Shown: positions 23,747-35,178 of the stretch, piece after piece
How the letters are laid out: each line of letters starts with the position of its first letter
How positions within the stretch are numbered: position 1 is the stretch's first letter
Source of the DNA: Suillus spraguei
Taxonomy: Eukaryota; Basidiomycota; Agaricomycetes; Boletales; Suillaceae
DNA: 64,000 nt
Reading direction: 5' to 3'
Assembly (NCBI GenBank): GCA_016800925.1
Contig: JABCPU010000094.1
Coordinates: forward strand, 62,001 to 126,000
Notes under the pieces: generated by a model
Databases searched by the model: none
Told to the model about the DNA's origin: nothing
Seen by the model: the letters and a program-made list of their open reading frames with translations, nothing else
Position numbers and translations under genes: made by a program

Positions 23747-25879
23747 ATGACTTTACCTCAGCAGGATCAAGGTAAGTGAGTATAAGCAACTCGGCAAGTG
23801 ACTGACTGTGAGGCTCGACAGAAGCGCGTGGTGCCAAGAAAAAAGCTATCGAAAACGCAGGTGAGCGACCGAAAACACCATCAATAAATCAAACTGACCT
23901 GAGATTCAGTTTGGAAGCAAGATAAACCAAGACGCAAGAATGCGACAGCGACATCAGCCCAAGACTGTCCTGCCACAAAAAAGAGAACTGACGCGTTGGC
24001 ACCGGCACCTACTCCAAGTCGGAACTCCAGCTCCACTGGCAAGTCAAACAGGACTATGGTGTCAAGAAAGCCGTCAACACTGAGTCCGTTGATACACTTG
24101 AAACTGATTTATGGTACTTACATGGAAAAATGTTGGGCACTGGCAGAGCGTCCGCGCGACATGAGCGACTCAGATGATGGTATCTTGCAGGCTCCACTGA
24201 TGGTTGATAAGCAACTTGAAGGTCAGCCTACGCCGTGACCAAAAAGGAAGTCCGAGTCTCACATGATCATCTTGTGCAGCGCAGCCTAACTATCGACGAC
24301 CAGCGAAACTCTGCCGAACTTACGCTATGAGAGATGTGGCGTTGCCTGAAGATGAAGATGAGGAGCAGAGTGCTGACTCTGATACGAGTCGGCCCAGGGA
24401 CAAACCGAGTCGGGACAACTTACTAACCGATTCAGACGGTAGTGATCATGAGAGCAGTGCCACTGACAGCGAGGATGAAGATTCGGCTGCAATGAAGCTT
24501 TTCGATGAGGTCAGCTTTATTATATCATATGCTTGTGGACTCACGTTTGATACTTTCAAGGTCGCGTCGGTCGTCACCAACAAGCAGCAGGTAGCATCGA
24601 AATCACGTGGCACTTCAAAAGCCGAGTTCAAGGCCCGAGATCACAAACAAGCGGCGGAGACTCCTACCTGGGCCAATATGGATGTTGAAGATGCAGTTTC
24701 GGAGTCCATTGAAGATCGCTCGACTGGTGGCAACTCGTCAGAATTTCAATCTGACGATGAAGGTACTGCACCGACTCGGAAACTTCAAACCTCAGACACG
24801 AAGACTCGGAGTATCGCCTCACTCGTTCGAACAGAAAGTGGAAAGGTGAAATTACTTGATCAGAACATAGAGACTCGCAGAGTTCTTCAGTCCGCAATCA
24901 TGGAAGTCAAGTGCCACCTTTTTTTCGCCAACGGCTACCCTGAATTGGTTGACAAGAACCAAGTCGCGCTGCAAGCATTGATAGTAGTCCCCGAAAAACG
25001 TGGTGTGCATCCAATCAAAGAACGTCTTCAATCAGACGTTAGGTATGCGTCACAACTCGGTAGCTTGGTGAGTTCAACTTGCACCCTTTCTTATCAGTCT
25101 CTAACCATATGCGAGGTGGATGCTCGTGTTCCAATATTGCGCCGTGAGCTGAAGGAAGACGCATGTGCGAATGCCGATGGTTACTTTCGCCTTGGACACA
25201 CCGACTCTGGGAAAGCTGCAGCGAGAAGGCTGTTGGATAAGCTTGCATATATATACGCCTTGAAGTTTGATGTGAGATCTCTCCCCTTGCCTGTACTACT
25301 GACATTGTTGAAATTATACAGATCAATAATGAGGCTTCGCCCATTGGGAAGAAGCCCTACCAGGGTGAACTCTTACTTTTCTTAATATATCGGCAGCTCT
25401 TTCATAGCTCGAGGTCCATTGCCATCAAGTTTACGGAACGCTTCGTCGAAATCGCCAACAACAAAGGCCAGCGCCCCGAAGTCCCTATCCCTTTGCTGGC
25501 ATTGGTTGCAACTGCGGTAACGTGCTTGTCGTCATTGTACGGATGTGCCGTCTAACTCGTTGCAAAGGTGTATGCAGCCCTTCTGTGGAAGTCGCAAGGT
25601 TCACCGTCGAAATTCAACTTTACAGGAAATTTATTCAGCGAGACATACAACTACCATGTCAGGTTCCTGGAAAAACTGAAGAAGGACGCACCTGCGAAAT
25701 TCCACTGTATGATGGCCGACATCTATGAGGCTGCGCAGTGAGTTCCACTTAGGTAGTATTCCCTCGATGCTCACTCTGCTTGCAGGAAGTTGCGATACAG
25801 CGGCGCCGCTGCCAGTGGCCATGCTGCTGAGCTCGAAGCATTCGAGTTACTTGACCTCGACAATATGGAAGAAGACTGA
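23747..25879 (+). CDS. DUF6532 protein, multi-exon
   Basis: The likely start is the ATG at 23747 (MTLPQQDQ), with short exons joined in frame through EARGAKKKAIENA to VWKQDKPRRKNATAT. A Lys/Ser/Pro-rich disordered half, then an acidic Ser region (EDEDEEQSADSDTSR), precedes the folded domain: EVKCHLFFANGYPELVDKNQ, ALIVVPEKRGVHPIKERLQS, ADGYFRLGHTDSGKAAARRL, and, after introns, YQGELLLFLIYRQLFHS, SKFNFTGNLFSETYNYHVRF and FHCMMADIYEAAQKLR. It ends NMEED-TGA. This matches the uncharacterised DUF6532 family of mushroom-forming fungi. Its head-to-head position with a Plavaka transposase and the repeated 3' flank suggest it belongs to, or travels with, a mobile unit. Confidence 0.75.
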
Positions 25880-25920
25880 TTCATCCCCCACTTGTTTTCA
25901 TGGTGTACAATACGGAATTG

Positions 25921-26267
25921 TGAAGCTGATACATAGTCTCCTGGTTGATCATAGCGCGCACTGTTATTTAAATTACCCTACTAGCCCATATACCCATTTT
26001 TAATCAAATTTAATTTTGTTCTTGTTATCTTATTCTGTCTGATTCGGTTGGAACTCTCGTCTAAGATCAAACAATTAATTCTACAAGTCATGATAATGTG
26101 TTTGAATAACTGAAAATCATTGCTAATTCTTGTGTTTTTATTAGGGGGTAAAAAAACCGAACTAAGCTTGCTAAAACTTGAATTTGTATAATTTAGACAT
26201 AATAACGCAGGATTAGTTCTAATGTTGCATCTTTAGTCAAATTTGTTGGGGGAGGGTTTTCCTGATG
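25921..26267. repeat. Direct repeat, copy 2 of 2 (matches 1-347)
   Basis: Identical to the first 347 bases of the window as far as I can read. It starts 41 bp after the DUF6532 stop. Followed by TTAAAGATAAGTCGGATG, which is absent from copy 1. Confidence 0.95.
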
Positions 26268-27104
26268 TTAAAGATAAGTCGGATGGACAAAGCTCTGCCA
26301 ATTTGGCAATAGACACGCAACACCCTTCAAGCGTCAATTAGATGACACGTAAACGTACCAAATGTGTATCAGCGCCATCAAAACGCCATCATGTGCGATA
26401 CCGTGATCGGCAAATCTGCGATTGGCCCGCCCATAGTACGATACTGAGGTTCAAGTGTACGTAGGCGATTTGGTACAGCCCGTGGTCATACATGCTAGAC
26501 CATTCTGAGCGTACGATCGAAAGCGATAAGGTAAATAACAAGGCTGTGGGTTTTATCACAATCACGGGGCAGTGCGGTGGGAGCACAAAGGACGAATCAG
26601 TTTAATAAGTTAGTTATGGGCAGGCGTGATTACATCGTAGCGCCGCGTTGAGTCGCGCCAATTCCCGACCCCGCCGCCTTGTGCGGATTATTCAATAGTG
26701 GTAGTCAGAGTGAACGATTATGGAGCAATTCGGAATGCGATTCAAAAAACGATTCTGGACGCCTGAGCATCAGATTTTGAGCATGCTTTATTTGCAATTG
26801 TTGTTAGGTCTGAATTATAACAAACAGGAAGCAGAACAACTCGACAATAAATATCGAACATAATTTCTTATACTTCACGCTGATCTTGCCAGTTTAAAGC
26901 AATATCTACCAGTTCTTCTGCCACCAGGCCATTGATATTCTACTATAAATGTCAGAATCGGGTATTCAATATGTCGAGAAGCGTACCGAAGATAAAAGCA
27001 CAATTATCATTAGCTTCCAGCAGTTCAAGCACAGTAGGATGCACGTTGTACAAGAAGACTGATCACTCAGACTTACAGTCGCACAAGTTTCGGTCTAAGA
27101 CGAT
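26268..27104. other. No clear gene; possible 3' exons of the next gene
   Basis: On the minus strand 27050-26866 contains protein-like stretches (FLYNVHPTVLELLEAND and NGLVAEELVDIALNWQDQ) that could be further exons of the hypothetical gene at 27105-27559. The junctions did not close in frame. Confidence 0.35.
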
Positions 27105-27559
27105 TTAATAGTCACGATTGGTATAGAACAGGTTAAAACGAATTCTCTGGACAATTTCTTGCTTCATGGCTTCGGTAACCAAAAAGTTCGCCAACTCGAG
27201 GGATTCTGCATACACACAGTCCACACTGATGTCGTTGGCAATCGATTTGACCATGCCTGCGTGGGTCTATCCAACACACAGGCAAACCAAATGGAATCGG
27301 GTACGTACTGGCGATCATGAACGGATTCTCGTACAGGCTATTGATAGCTACCAATACTGAATTTGACGGCAGGGCGCTGGTCTGTGAAGCTTTTACATCG
27401 GCACTGGTTTTGACGTGAAAAGCAGGTTTGCCACCCATCTGGCGTTGTACTGATACATATTGATGAACTGTAGTTCAGCACAGGGCAGGGAAACTTACTA
27501 AAAATCACGGCTCCTTCGCCGTCATATATCTCAATTAAATCTAGCACTGCAGATGACAT
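27105..27559 (-). CDS. Hypothetical protein, three exons
   Basis: ATG at 27559. Exon 1 encodes MSSAVLDLIEIYDGEGAVIF. A GTAAGT...CAG intron leads to QRQMGGKPAFHVKTSADV ... VLVAINSLYENPFMIA. A GTACGT...GCAG intron leads to SMVKSIANDISVDCVYAE and FLVTEAMKQEIVQRIRF, ending at TAA 27105-27107. The composition is that of a soluble globular protein. No family recognised. The protein may continue into the downstream exon-like stretches if the stop lies in an intron. Confidence 0.5.
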
Positions 27560-27746
27560 GATGGCGAAGAGAAAAGAGCGGTGGTCCTCAGTTCTCTTTC
27601 GTGTCGGGCTATAATCTAATTATACAGAAACCCAACTAAGGAATAGGACCTCCACAGCCTATTTGAGAAGAGTCCGTACAACATTCAAATCCGTATGCTG
27701 CTTTGCGTCCGAAAAACGAGGTTTCGTGTACTTCGGCAATTCCATA

Positions 27747-29206
27747 TTAGTTGGTGGTGGCATCAGTAAACGGGGTTTTGGCAAAACCGACGCTGGAACT
27801 GGCGATATCGAACGAAGCGTAGAAGCGCTGGAGGAATACATAGCCAAGACGAAAGTCTTCTCCATGGCCAACGGGTGTGCTAAGGCTTTTGACTGCGAGA
27901 TATATACCACTGTCAAGACCATCAACCTTGTAGTTGAGATAACGAGGCCAGATTTGGGCGTTACGGGTGAGACTGTAGGTTTGCTGCCATGAAAAACGGT
28001 GAACAAGGGATGTGAGGGTTGACAGAATTGACATACCTCCCCAATATGGAACGTCAGGTCATCCAGGGCGTCATACTGCTCAGGGGTAATAGAGAGAAGT
28101 TTAGTCCTCGCATCAAATTTAGCGTCGGTTGCAACCCTGTAATTCTCATAGGCATCTATCAAACGTTGATTAGAATACACAAAAAATTACTCGCTGATTC
28201 TAAATACATACCGGAGGCAAGGTAATTAAAGGTGCAGGCAGAATCCACGATACCAGCGGCGGTGCTTAATATCTCCTTGGTGCCGTAGGTAATTCTCTGT
28301 TCAATACCCCAATACCTCGATGCGGTGGGGATTTTGGTGACAGGACTGAAACAAAATGATTACTATCAGTCTGGGTTGATCTAGGAGCTGAGGTAGCTTA
28401 CGTGTATGCTATGTCGCCGGTGTAGAAGGCAGGGTGAGGTTCACCAAAGTTGAGTATTCCACCGTCGTTTTCCCTACTGGAGGGCTGGAAAAATATACCA
28501 GCAAGGGGCTGAGAAATGCTGCCGGTGTCAAACAGGTGCTGAGTGATAGTCACGAGCTCCATTCTCCGATTATTTGTCACGGTGCCGACTGACAAGCCTG
28601 CAGGCCCGATGCCAAGGATACCGTTATAAGACATGCCCCCATATTCAGAAGCAGAACCGATTAGCATCGTGGTAGTGAATGCATTACCGAAAGTGAGGGA
28701 ATCAGCGAATAAACGTCCTATAGATGATTGTAGGTATTTTCAACTTATAATAGTGTTGTATGTCATACCGGCGAAGAAGCTAGATTGGTATTCTACCGCC
28801 ACCTCCCATGGAGTCTCGAAACTGGTAGCAGTTTTTTGGTAGTTCTTGTTGGCGCCAACCCATGTGACCGCGCTAGCGGTGTCGACAATTAAGTTGTCTT
28901 CAGTAATACATTAGCAGCCGCATGTTTCTCAGCGTTGAACTTACAATATGTGGGGGGATAGCCAATGCCAACTGATATGATGTAGCCCCACTTTTCGTTT
29001 GCCAAAAAAATATCATCACGTCGGCCATGCGTGCTGTTGTCCCTAAAGGCCCCCACGCGAGCTTCATTGTGCTGCACCTGATTGGTACCATTGGAGAATT
29101 TTAGCCTCCTGGTTATGGGGAGGGTGATGCGGGAATTGCGAACTTCAACAGGCGATCCCGTGACTGACAAAGCTAGGAGTGTCAACAAGGGTACAGTGGA
29201 GAACAT
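27747..29206 (-). CDS. Pepsin-like (A1) aspartic peptidase, polyporopepsin type, variant catalytic motifs
   Basis: A secreted aspartic peptidase gene with several short introns. The signal peptide is MFSTVPLLTLLALSVTGSPV and a short propeptide follows. Recognisable in order: the first catalytic loop as LIVDTASAVTWVGA (usual DTGS); the flap region with Tyr (VEYQSSFFAG); LFADSLTFGNAF; GILGIGPAGLSVG; IAYTPVTKIPTASRYWGIEQ; the second catalytic loop as AGIVDSACTFNYLAS (usual DTGT); SLTRNAQIWPR; and the C-terminal FLQRFYASFDIASSSVGFA. Both catalytic Asp residues are kept but the conserved Gly after each D[T/S] is Ala. The gene is otherwise intact and about 60% similar by eye to the copy at 30629. 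Activity is uncertain. Confidence 0.8.
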
Positions 29207-29733
29207 GGTGTGCTGGAAAGCTATATCATACTCGGTTGCTCATTATATATATGTGCTAGCGAACGCGATGGCAATGTTCGGGAACCTTAGTCACGTCGGT
29301 CCCCTTCGCAAAAACGATGACGAGATAGTTGCGATCCGAGTCATCACGAGTGCAAGGATTGGACTTCCCGATAAAATATACGATTGGTGGGAAGTGAATA
29401 TCAATTTGAATGTGATTCACCTGCCAGCGTTTCTTGGACTCACCTAGAGACCTCATCATACTGCTATACCAATTTGAGCCACATTTCAATTGCTCCACTA
29501 CCGCATGTACGACCGTAATATCGCCAGTAAAAACGTTCAAAGCAGGTGTAATCGTTCGCCAGGATGACGTGGCTGAGGTGCCCAACATTGACATCGCGTT
29601 CGCTGGCACTTGTATACTGAGCCACCGAGCATAGTGCTGCCGCAGTCCGGCCTGGAAAACTAATTATGACGAAATAAGCCTCAATAGGTTGAGATGTGTC
29701 ATTCAAGCAGGACACATAGGAACACGTACAAGC

Positions 29734-30186
29734 CTACAGCGCCCCATACTCGAACTGCATAAATCTCTCGCTCGTCACAGACCCTTCAATGATATCATAG
29801 GCGATGATGCCATCGGGTGTGAGGATGGGCAAGATTGAGTACCGTTCGCCTCGTGCAAAACACTTTCTCTGAACACACCTGGTATGAATTACCCAAGACT
29901 CACTGCGGTGTGCTTGTAGTTCGCGCTGTAGCTCATCAAGATACATGGTGGGATTTCGACGAATAATTGTTGTGAGAAAGACAATATCGTTTATACTGAA
30001 GTTGCGACGGCGGCCACGAGGTTCACTGTTTGCGTGCTGATATGAGGTGGCAGTTAGCCTGATAGTTTTGTATACCAGTGTCTCCTTGATACCAAGTAAG
30101 TGACAAATACTTGTGACAGAATGTCCACATCGGTGCAAAATAGGTATGCGAGCTTTCAGATCTAGTGAGACAGCGCGTAGTGGCAT
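29734..30186 (-). pseudogene. Tc1/mariner-type transposase, internally deleted
   Basis: The frame opens with the paired-like helix-turn-helix region of Tc1-type transposases (MPLRAVSLDLKARIPILHR, CGHSVTSICHLLGIKETLVY, then RGRRRNFSINDIVFLTTII). It then jumps, after the LQRELQAHR segment, to the interior of the DDE domain (RGERYSILPILTPDGIIAYD and EGSVTSERFMQFE). The first catalytic Asp region and everything after the second are missing, so this is a deletion derivative. It lies between the two peptidase genes. No TIR pair or TA duplication was located. Confidence 0.75.
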
Positions 30187-30628
30187 GGTGGCAGCTGGAG
30201 TGTTTCATTGAATGAGCGCACAACTGTGAGCCAAACACTTTCGGGGTCCTACTTCGGATGTGTATAGCTCCGCTGGGCCACCTACCGTGGGAATTTCCCC
30301 ACAACACGCGACGAAACCCGATTAGGAAATTTCCGACAGTTGCACTGATGTATTTGCGCACAGACAAATGTATGCAGCGCTCTCCTGAGTGCGAAACTAT
30401 CACAATATTCGGGCATTGTTTTCAGGAACGAATAAGGAAAGAAATATTATGTACACTTCATGACTACTATGAACAGGAACAATGGAACCGTCCACAGGCG
30501 TACGGATTGCCTGTATAGCTATAATCTAGTCATACAGAAACCAAAGCCATAGCCTTAAGAGTCCGTACAAATCCGTATGCTGCTTTGTGTCTGAATAACG
30601 ATCCTTTGCATACTTTAGCAATTCAATA

Positions 30629-32076
30629 TTAGTTGGTGATGGCATCAGTGAACCGGGTTGTGGCAAAACCGACGCGGGAGCTGGAGCTATCTAGCACAAC
30701 GTAGAAGCGTTGGATAAACGTGTAGCCATTAACAAAATCATGTCCTTGGCCAGAGCGCGTGCCAAGGTCGGTAACGATGAGATATATGCGATTTTCAGCA
30801 CCACCCTCAAGCCTGTAATTGAGAGAACGAGGCCAGATTTGGGCGTTACGGGTAAGACTGAAGATTTCCTGTGCAAAACGCTGAACAAGGGGTGTCAGGG
30901 TCAATAGAATTGACGTACGTCGCCAATATGAAAGTCCAAGTCTTTTAGGACAAGGTACCGGTAAGGGGAAATATAGAGAAGACGAGTCACCGGATCGAAA
31001 ATGGCGCCGGTTACATCCTTGTACTTTCGATAGGCATCTAGCGAGCGCCGATTAAACCATTATTACTCGCTGCACTCTGAATACACACCAGTGGCAATGT
31101 AAATAAAGGGATTACCAGTATCGATGATACCAGCAGTCCTCAACAAGATGTCCGTGGAACCGTAGGTGATGCTCAGATTGACCCCCCAATAGTCCTTTGA
31201 GACGGGGGCGTCGGTGACAGGACTGAAACAATCAGTCTGGATTGATTTGGGAGCTGATATAGCTTACGTGTATACAATGTTGCGGAACTTGGTATAGTCA
31301 AGGTCACCAAAGGTGAGCTCTCCGAAATTGCTCTCCGGATCCGCAGTGGAGGGCTGTAAAAAGATACTAACAATGTTATGACCGATCTTGCCTTCATCAT
31401 ACAGGTAGTCAGTATAAGTAGGGATTGTCCTAGTTAGGTCATCTTTTAGGGTGCGGCGTGACAAGACTTCAGGCCCGATGCCAAGGATACCATCGACATT
31501 AATGTTATGCGACTCAGTAGCAACACCGAGTGGGAAATCATTGACGGTGAGCCCATCACCGATAGTGACGGTATCGAGGTAGATTGTTCCTATGGATAAT
31601 CGTAGGTATTTTCAGCTTATGATATTGTTGTGTGTCATACCAGAGAAGGAGGCATAAGGATTCGCCTTATTGCCGTATTCTTCCGCTACAGGCCGTTCAG
31701 TGTAGAAGCTGGTGTCGGTTTTCTTGTATGGAGTCTTGGCGCCAACCCATGTGACCGAGCTGCAAGAATCGATAATCAGGGTGTCTTCAATAATACATTA
31801 GTAGCCGCATGTTTTCTCAGTGTTAAACTGACAAACTGTGAGGGGCTTGCCAACGCCAAAGTATGCGGTGTATGTAGAAAAACCTCGCGGTATAGAAATA
31901 CCACCAGCACGTCGGCCTAAGGCTGCTTTATCGTACTGCGCGGTATTGATAGTACCATTGGAGAAGTTTAGCCTGTTGGTAAGGGGGATGGTAATGGAGG
32001 AATTGCGAGCTTCAACGGGCGATCCCATGATCGACAAAGCCAGGAGAAGCGTCAACAAAGATGCAGGGAGGAACAT
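30629..32076 (-). CDS. Second pepsin-like aspartic peptidase, tandem paralogue
   Basis: Same exon plan and order of motifs as the copy at 27747-29206. Signal peptide MFLPASLLTLLLALSIMGSP; first catalytic loop LIIDSCSSVTWVGA (usual DTGS, so Thr-Gly is replaced by Ser-Cys); flap-like VAEEYGNK; DGILGIGPEVLSRR; YWGVNLSITYG; second catalytic loop AGIIDTGNPFIYIA; SLTRNAQIWPRSLNY; C-terminus YTFIQRFYVVLDSSSSRVGF. The splice after FHIGD into RFAQEIFSLTRN is in frame. Both catalytic Asp residues are present. It arose by tandem duplication; a Tc1 remnant now separates the copies. Probably secreted; activity uncertain because of the first loop. Confidence 0.78.
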
Positions 32077-32930
32077 GGATCACTGGAAAGTAATACTCAG
32101 TGGCCCATTATATACTACAAGTTATATGCCAGCGAACGTGATGACCGTGGCACGTATGAAACGTCACCCCCAGAAAAAGCGATGATGGAGGTAGTTGCGA
32201 TCCGAGTCATCACGAGTAACTTCTCGATAAAACGTGGCAAGAGACGGTTTGCCTTTGATCCTGGCAGGTGGCAAGCCTGTTTACAAATGGTTCAAACATT
32301 CATTATTGACTAACCTCACGTTCATTTCCATAGAGATGCTAGGCTGTCATGAATACAGAATGTCATTGCCCAGGTTAGTGTATATAGCAAGTGTTGCTGA
32401 GGAAAGTGGTTGTCCCACCTGTGACTCCCACGTAACCCTACTAATAAGAGGTGATAGACCGGTGCCTCCGCACCACTAATAAGAGGGTTTGTAGTATTTC
32501 TAGGTTCAATACTGGTGCAAAATCTCCATCTAAGACTTGTAAGAAATTACTAAGCGCGTGACAGCTCGGCAACACCCGCCGTATGAATGCTGCCGGTCGT
32601 CGTCAACGATCGCCGCATATCGAGCTCGCTGTGCCCGACGATGAGCAGCCCCTTCTCATTCATTTCTCAACTGTTTGAGGGCGTATTTTTTGCCATGTGT
32701 TTGTATACATATTTTGACACAGATTGGGTAGTCAATGCACTACCTATGAGTCTATAGCAACACACAGAACCTCATGATTCCCGGAGACTCGAGAGTGCCT
32801 TTGTGCGTCAGACGACAAAGTAGTGGGTAAACTTTCAATTTTCTTCTTTGTTTTGCTAAATTCGAGCCCAAGGATGCTGGTACGTAGTTATTTTATTTCA
32901 AAACAACAACATATATAATGTCGACGCTTG
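32077..32930. other. No recognisable gene
   Basis: Promoter of the peptidase on the left and unassigned DNA. A short intron-like stretch just before 32935 shows no intact SPX-encoding exons for the VTC relic that follows. Confidence 0.4.
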
Positions 32931-32934
32931 TTGC

Positions 32935-34725
32935 AGCCATTATTTCGATTTACTTCGACAATGAAGACCTTGAAATTTACCTTGGTCGACTAGAGAAGAC
33001 ACAGGGTGCCGAAGCTATCCGTCTCCGGTGGTACCGCGATATGGGCGTAAAGACTGTCAGTATACCTGACTTGCTTTATGAAGGTCGCACTTAACATTGT
33101 CCCTTAGATTTTCGTGGAGCGCAAGACGCACAGGGAAGATTGGACAGGTGAAAAGTCCGTCAAGGCACGTTTCCCTATCAAAGAACATCTCGTGAACGTT
33201 TTTCTGCCTGGCGAATATACCATGGACGCGGCTCTAGTTGACAAAGGCAAGAAGACACAGGCCGAAGTCGATTCTATGATTCAGCTTGCAAGCGAGGTTT
33301 AGTATCGTATTCTTACGAAGCAGCTCCACCCAGGTATGTAAGCACGCCTAAACGTCGGACCTGTTGGCCTACAAATATACCAGTCATGAGCACGTTTTAC
33401 AACCAAACTGCGTTCCAGCTGCCACCCCGTATAACGGATATCGCTCGATATGGAACTCACGATGGTTCGCGAAGACAACTGGGACGGGCAGACGCGTACT
33501 GGCGATAACCAGTGGCGGCGAACCGACGTTGACATTAACCATCCTTTTGACCAGGTGCCAGAGAAAGATAAGCTTTTCAAGTGCGTTTCCCTTATTGAGC
33601 AGTTTCGTAATATGCTGAGGTTCTTTCAAGGTATGGCGTTTTGGAAGTCAAACTTCAGACTCGATTTGGACAAGAGCCTTCGAAGCGGGTGACGGACCTC
33701 GTGCAGTCCCACCTTGTCGAACCTGTTGCCAAGTTCAAGTATGATTCTCGCCCACAAGGTGCTTCATTGTCACTCACACTTCGGCTAGCAAATTTATTCA
33801 CGACTGCGCTACCTTGCTGTGGATCTCGTGCCATTCTGGCTGCCTCAAAGTAAGCTGAAAACTCGCTTCAGTCATCTTCTCACCTAACATCATCCGCAGT
33901 GGAGACTGATATCCTGAAGCCCAATACGAAATACCTCACAGTCGAGCCTCCACAAAGATTACGCCCGATCTGCAGTCCGGTCTTCTCTCGCCCCTCTCGC
34001 CCGATTCGCCCGTACACTCTTATATTGAACCTGTCTCGGAGGGCGAAGAAGATGAAGAGATGGAATTGGCACCCGCTAGAGACGAGGACCCGGCGTGCGT
34101 GACTACCGCATGAGGACGTTGCGGCTGCTATCGCATTTCGTGAAAAGTCCCTCAAGGAATGCGACCGTACATCTTGCGACAGGGCTAACAACGCTCCTAA
34201 AGAGCTATGCGACTGCGCGAACGTTTACAGGCGAACACGAATGCGCCGCCGCGTGCGCAGGATGATGAAGTGCGGGAGGCTGTAGGTCTGGATGAGGAAA
34301 ACATCCGGGAGGAAGAGTGTTTGCTGGCAAGAGACTGGAGTGCGCCATCTGGTAGACGTATTGCAGTGCCTGTTCGTATGGAGCCCAAGGTGTACTTTGC
34401 AAGCGAGCGCATGTTTTTGGTAAGACTTTATCTATCTTCGTACCTGCAAATGATCCGCGGAGCCTAACCGGTGCTGCACTATTTACTCTCGCTGCGCTGC
34501 TCGCGATCGCCTACTCAGCGCTCAGCTATCATCTTTGTGTACCGAGCGCTTCGTCTGCGTGAGCGATCGGCGGAAGGGCTTGATTATTACAAGTACGGCC
34601 CAAATATTCTTTGTGCTTTTGGCCGCGCTGGGAACCAACATTGGATTGAGGGTGGTGGACATGTGATGACACGGGGGCCGGCAGTGCCTTATCAAGTCTT
34701 GGACGAGCCAATGAGTGGACAATGA
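32935..34725 (+). pseudogene. VTC polyphosphate polymerase (VTC2/3/4 type) pseudogene
   Basis: VTC proteins make polyphosphate in the vacuolar membrane. Homology starts inside the catalytic (PF09359) domain: SIYFDNEDLEIYLGRLEK, AIRLRWYRDMGVKT, then after a GTCAGT...TTAG intron [20 protein letters not shown] and [12 protein letters not shown]. The next codon is TAG where Gln is expected, followed by YRILTKQLHP. Further on: MSTFYNQTAFQLPP, a frameshift, [19 protein letters not shown], an altered stretch, [28 protein letters not shown], then VPVRMEPKVYFASERMFL, and the membrane DUF202 domain in shifting frames (SLTGAALFTLAALLAIAYSA, RERSAEGLDYYKYGP). No N-terminal SPX domain is present. Several stops and frameshifts make it a clear relic. 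Confidence 0.88.
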
Positions 34726-34908
34726 TTCCATATGATTCCAGTGGCTCCGAGGCCTGGGGCTTGAGGTTTTTGATGGAGGCATATGGTAAGGTTTAATTGG
34801 ATACAGCTAGTCCAATGAGGTATTTGCGCGATTTGTTGGATGGTAGAACCGGAAACATAGCTTGATCCGGAAGGCAAGTGACTTGATTAGACCGTAACCA
34901 AAAATCCA

Positions 34909-34915
34909 TATAAGA
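34909..34915 (+). promoter_or_regulatory. TATA box of the metallothionein gene
   Basis: TATAAGA about 55 bp before the start codon, within CCATATAAGAGGGC. Spacing is right for a short 5' UTR. No metal-response element was identified with confidence. Confidence 0.6.
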
Positions 34916-34963
34916 GGGCAGCGACGAACATTTGCACCCAGAGATCACCATCATCTTATCACA

Positions 34964-35178
34964 ATGTTCGCCGTAAGTAACATTGCTTCTTACACCACAT
35001 TTTGTTATCTTAATATCTCATCAGATCACTGAAGTCCCTGTTTCCAACGCCAACTGTGGCTCGTCAAGCTGCTCATGCGGCGCCTCGTAAGTCGTGCTCT
35101 TCGTACGGACGGAGTCCAGGTGTGATTAACAACTTTGTTTACAGTTGCCAGTGCAAGCCCGGAGAGTGCAAGTGTTGA
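34964..35178 (+). CDS. Metallothionein, 34 residues, three exons
   Basis: Cys-rich peptide that binds Cu(I) or Zn/Cd. Exons 34964-34972, 35025-35086 and 35145-35178 with canonical GTAAGT...CAG introns join in frame. The product starts MFAITEVPVSNAN and has seven Cys, at positions 14, 19, 21, 25, 27, 32 and 34, giving the spacing C-x4-CxC-x3-CxC-x4-CxC; it has no His. Seven Cys in about 34 residues, with CxC pairs, is the pattern of mushroom metallothioneins. It is too short to be found by ORF length filters, and each exon is below 65 bp. A TATA box lies upstream. It appears intact and expressible. Confidence 0.9.
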
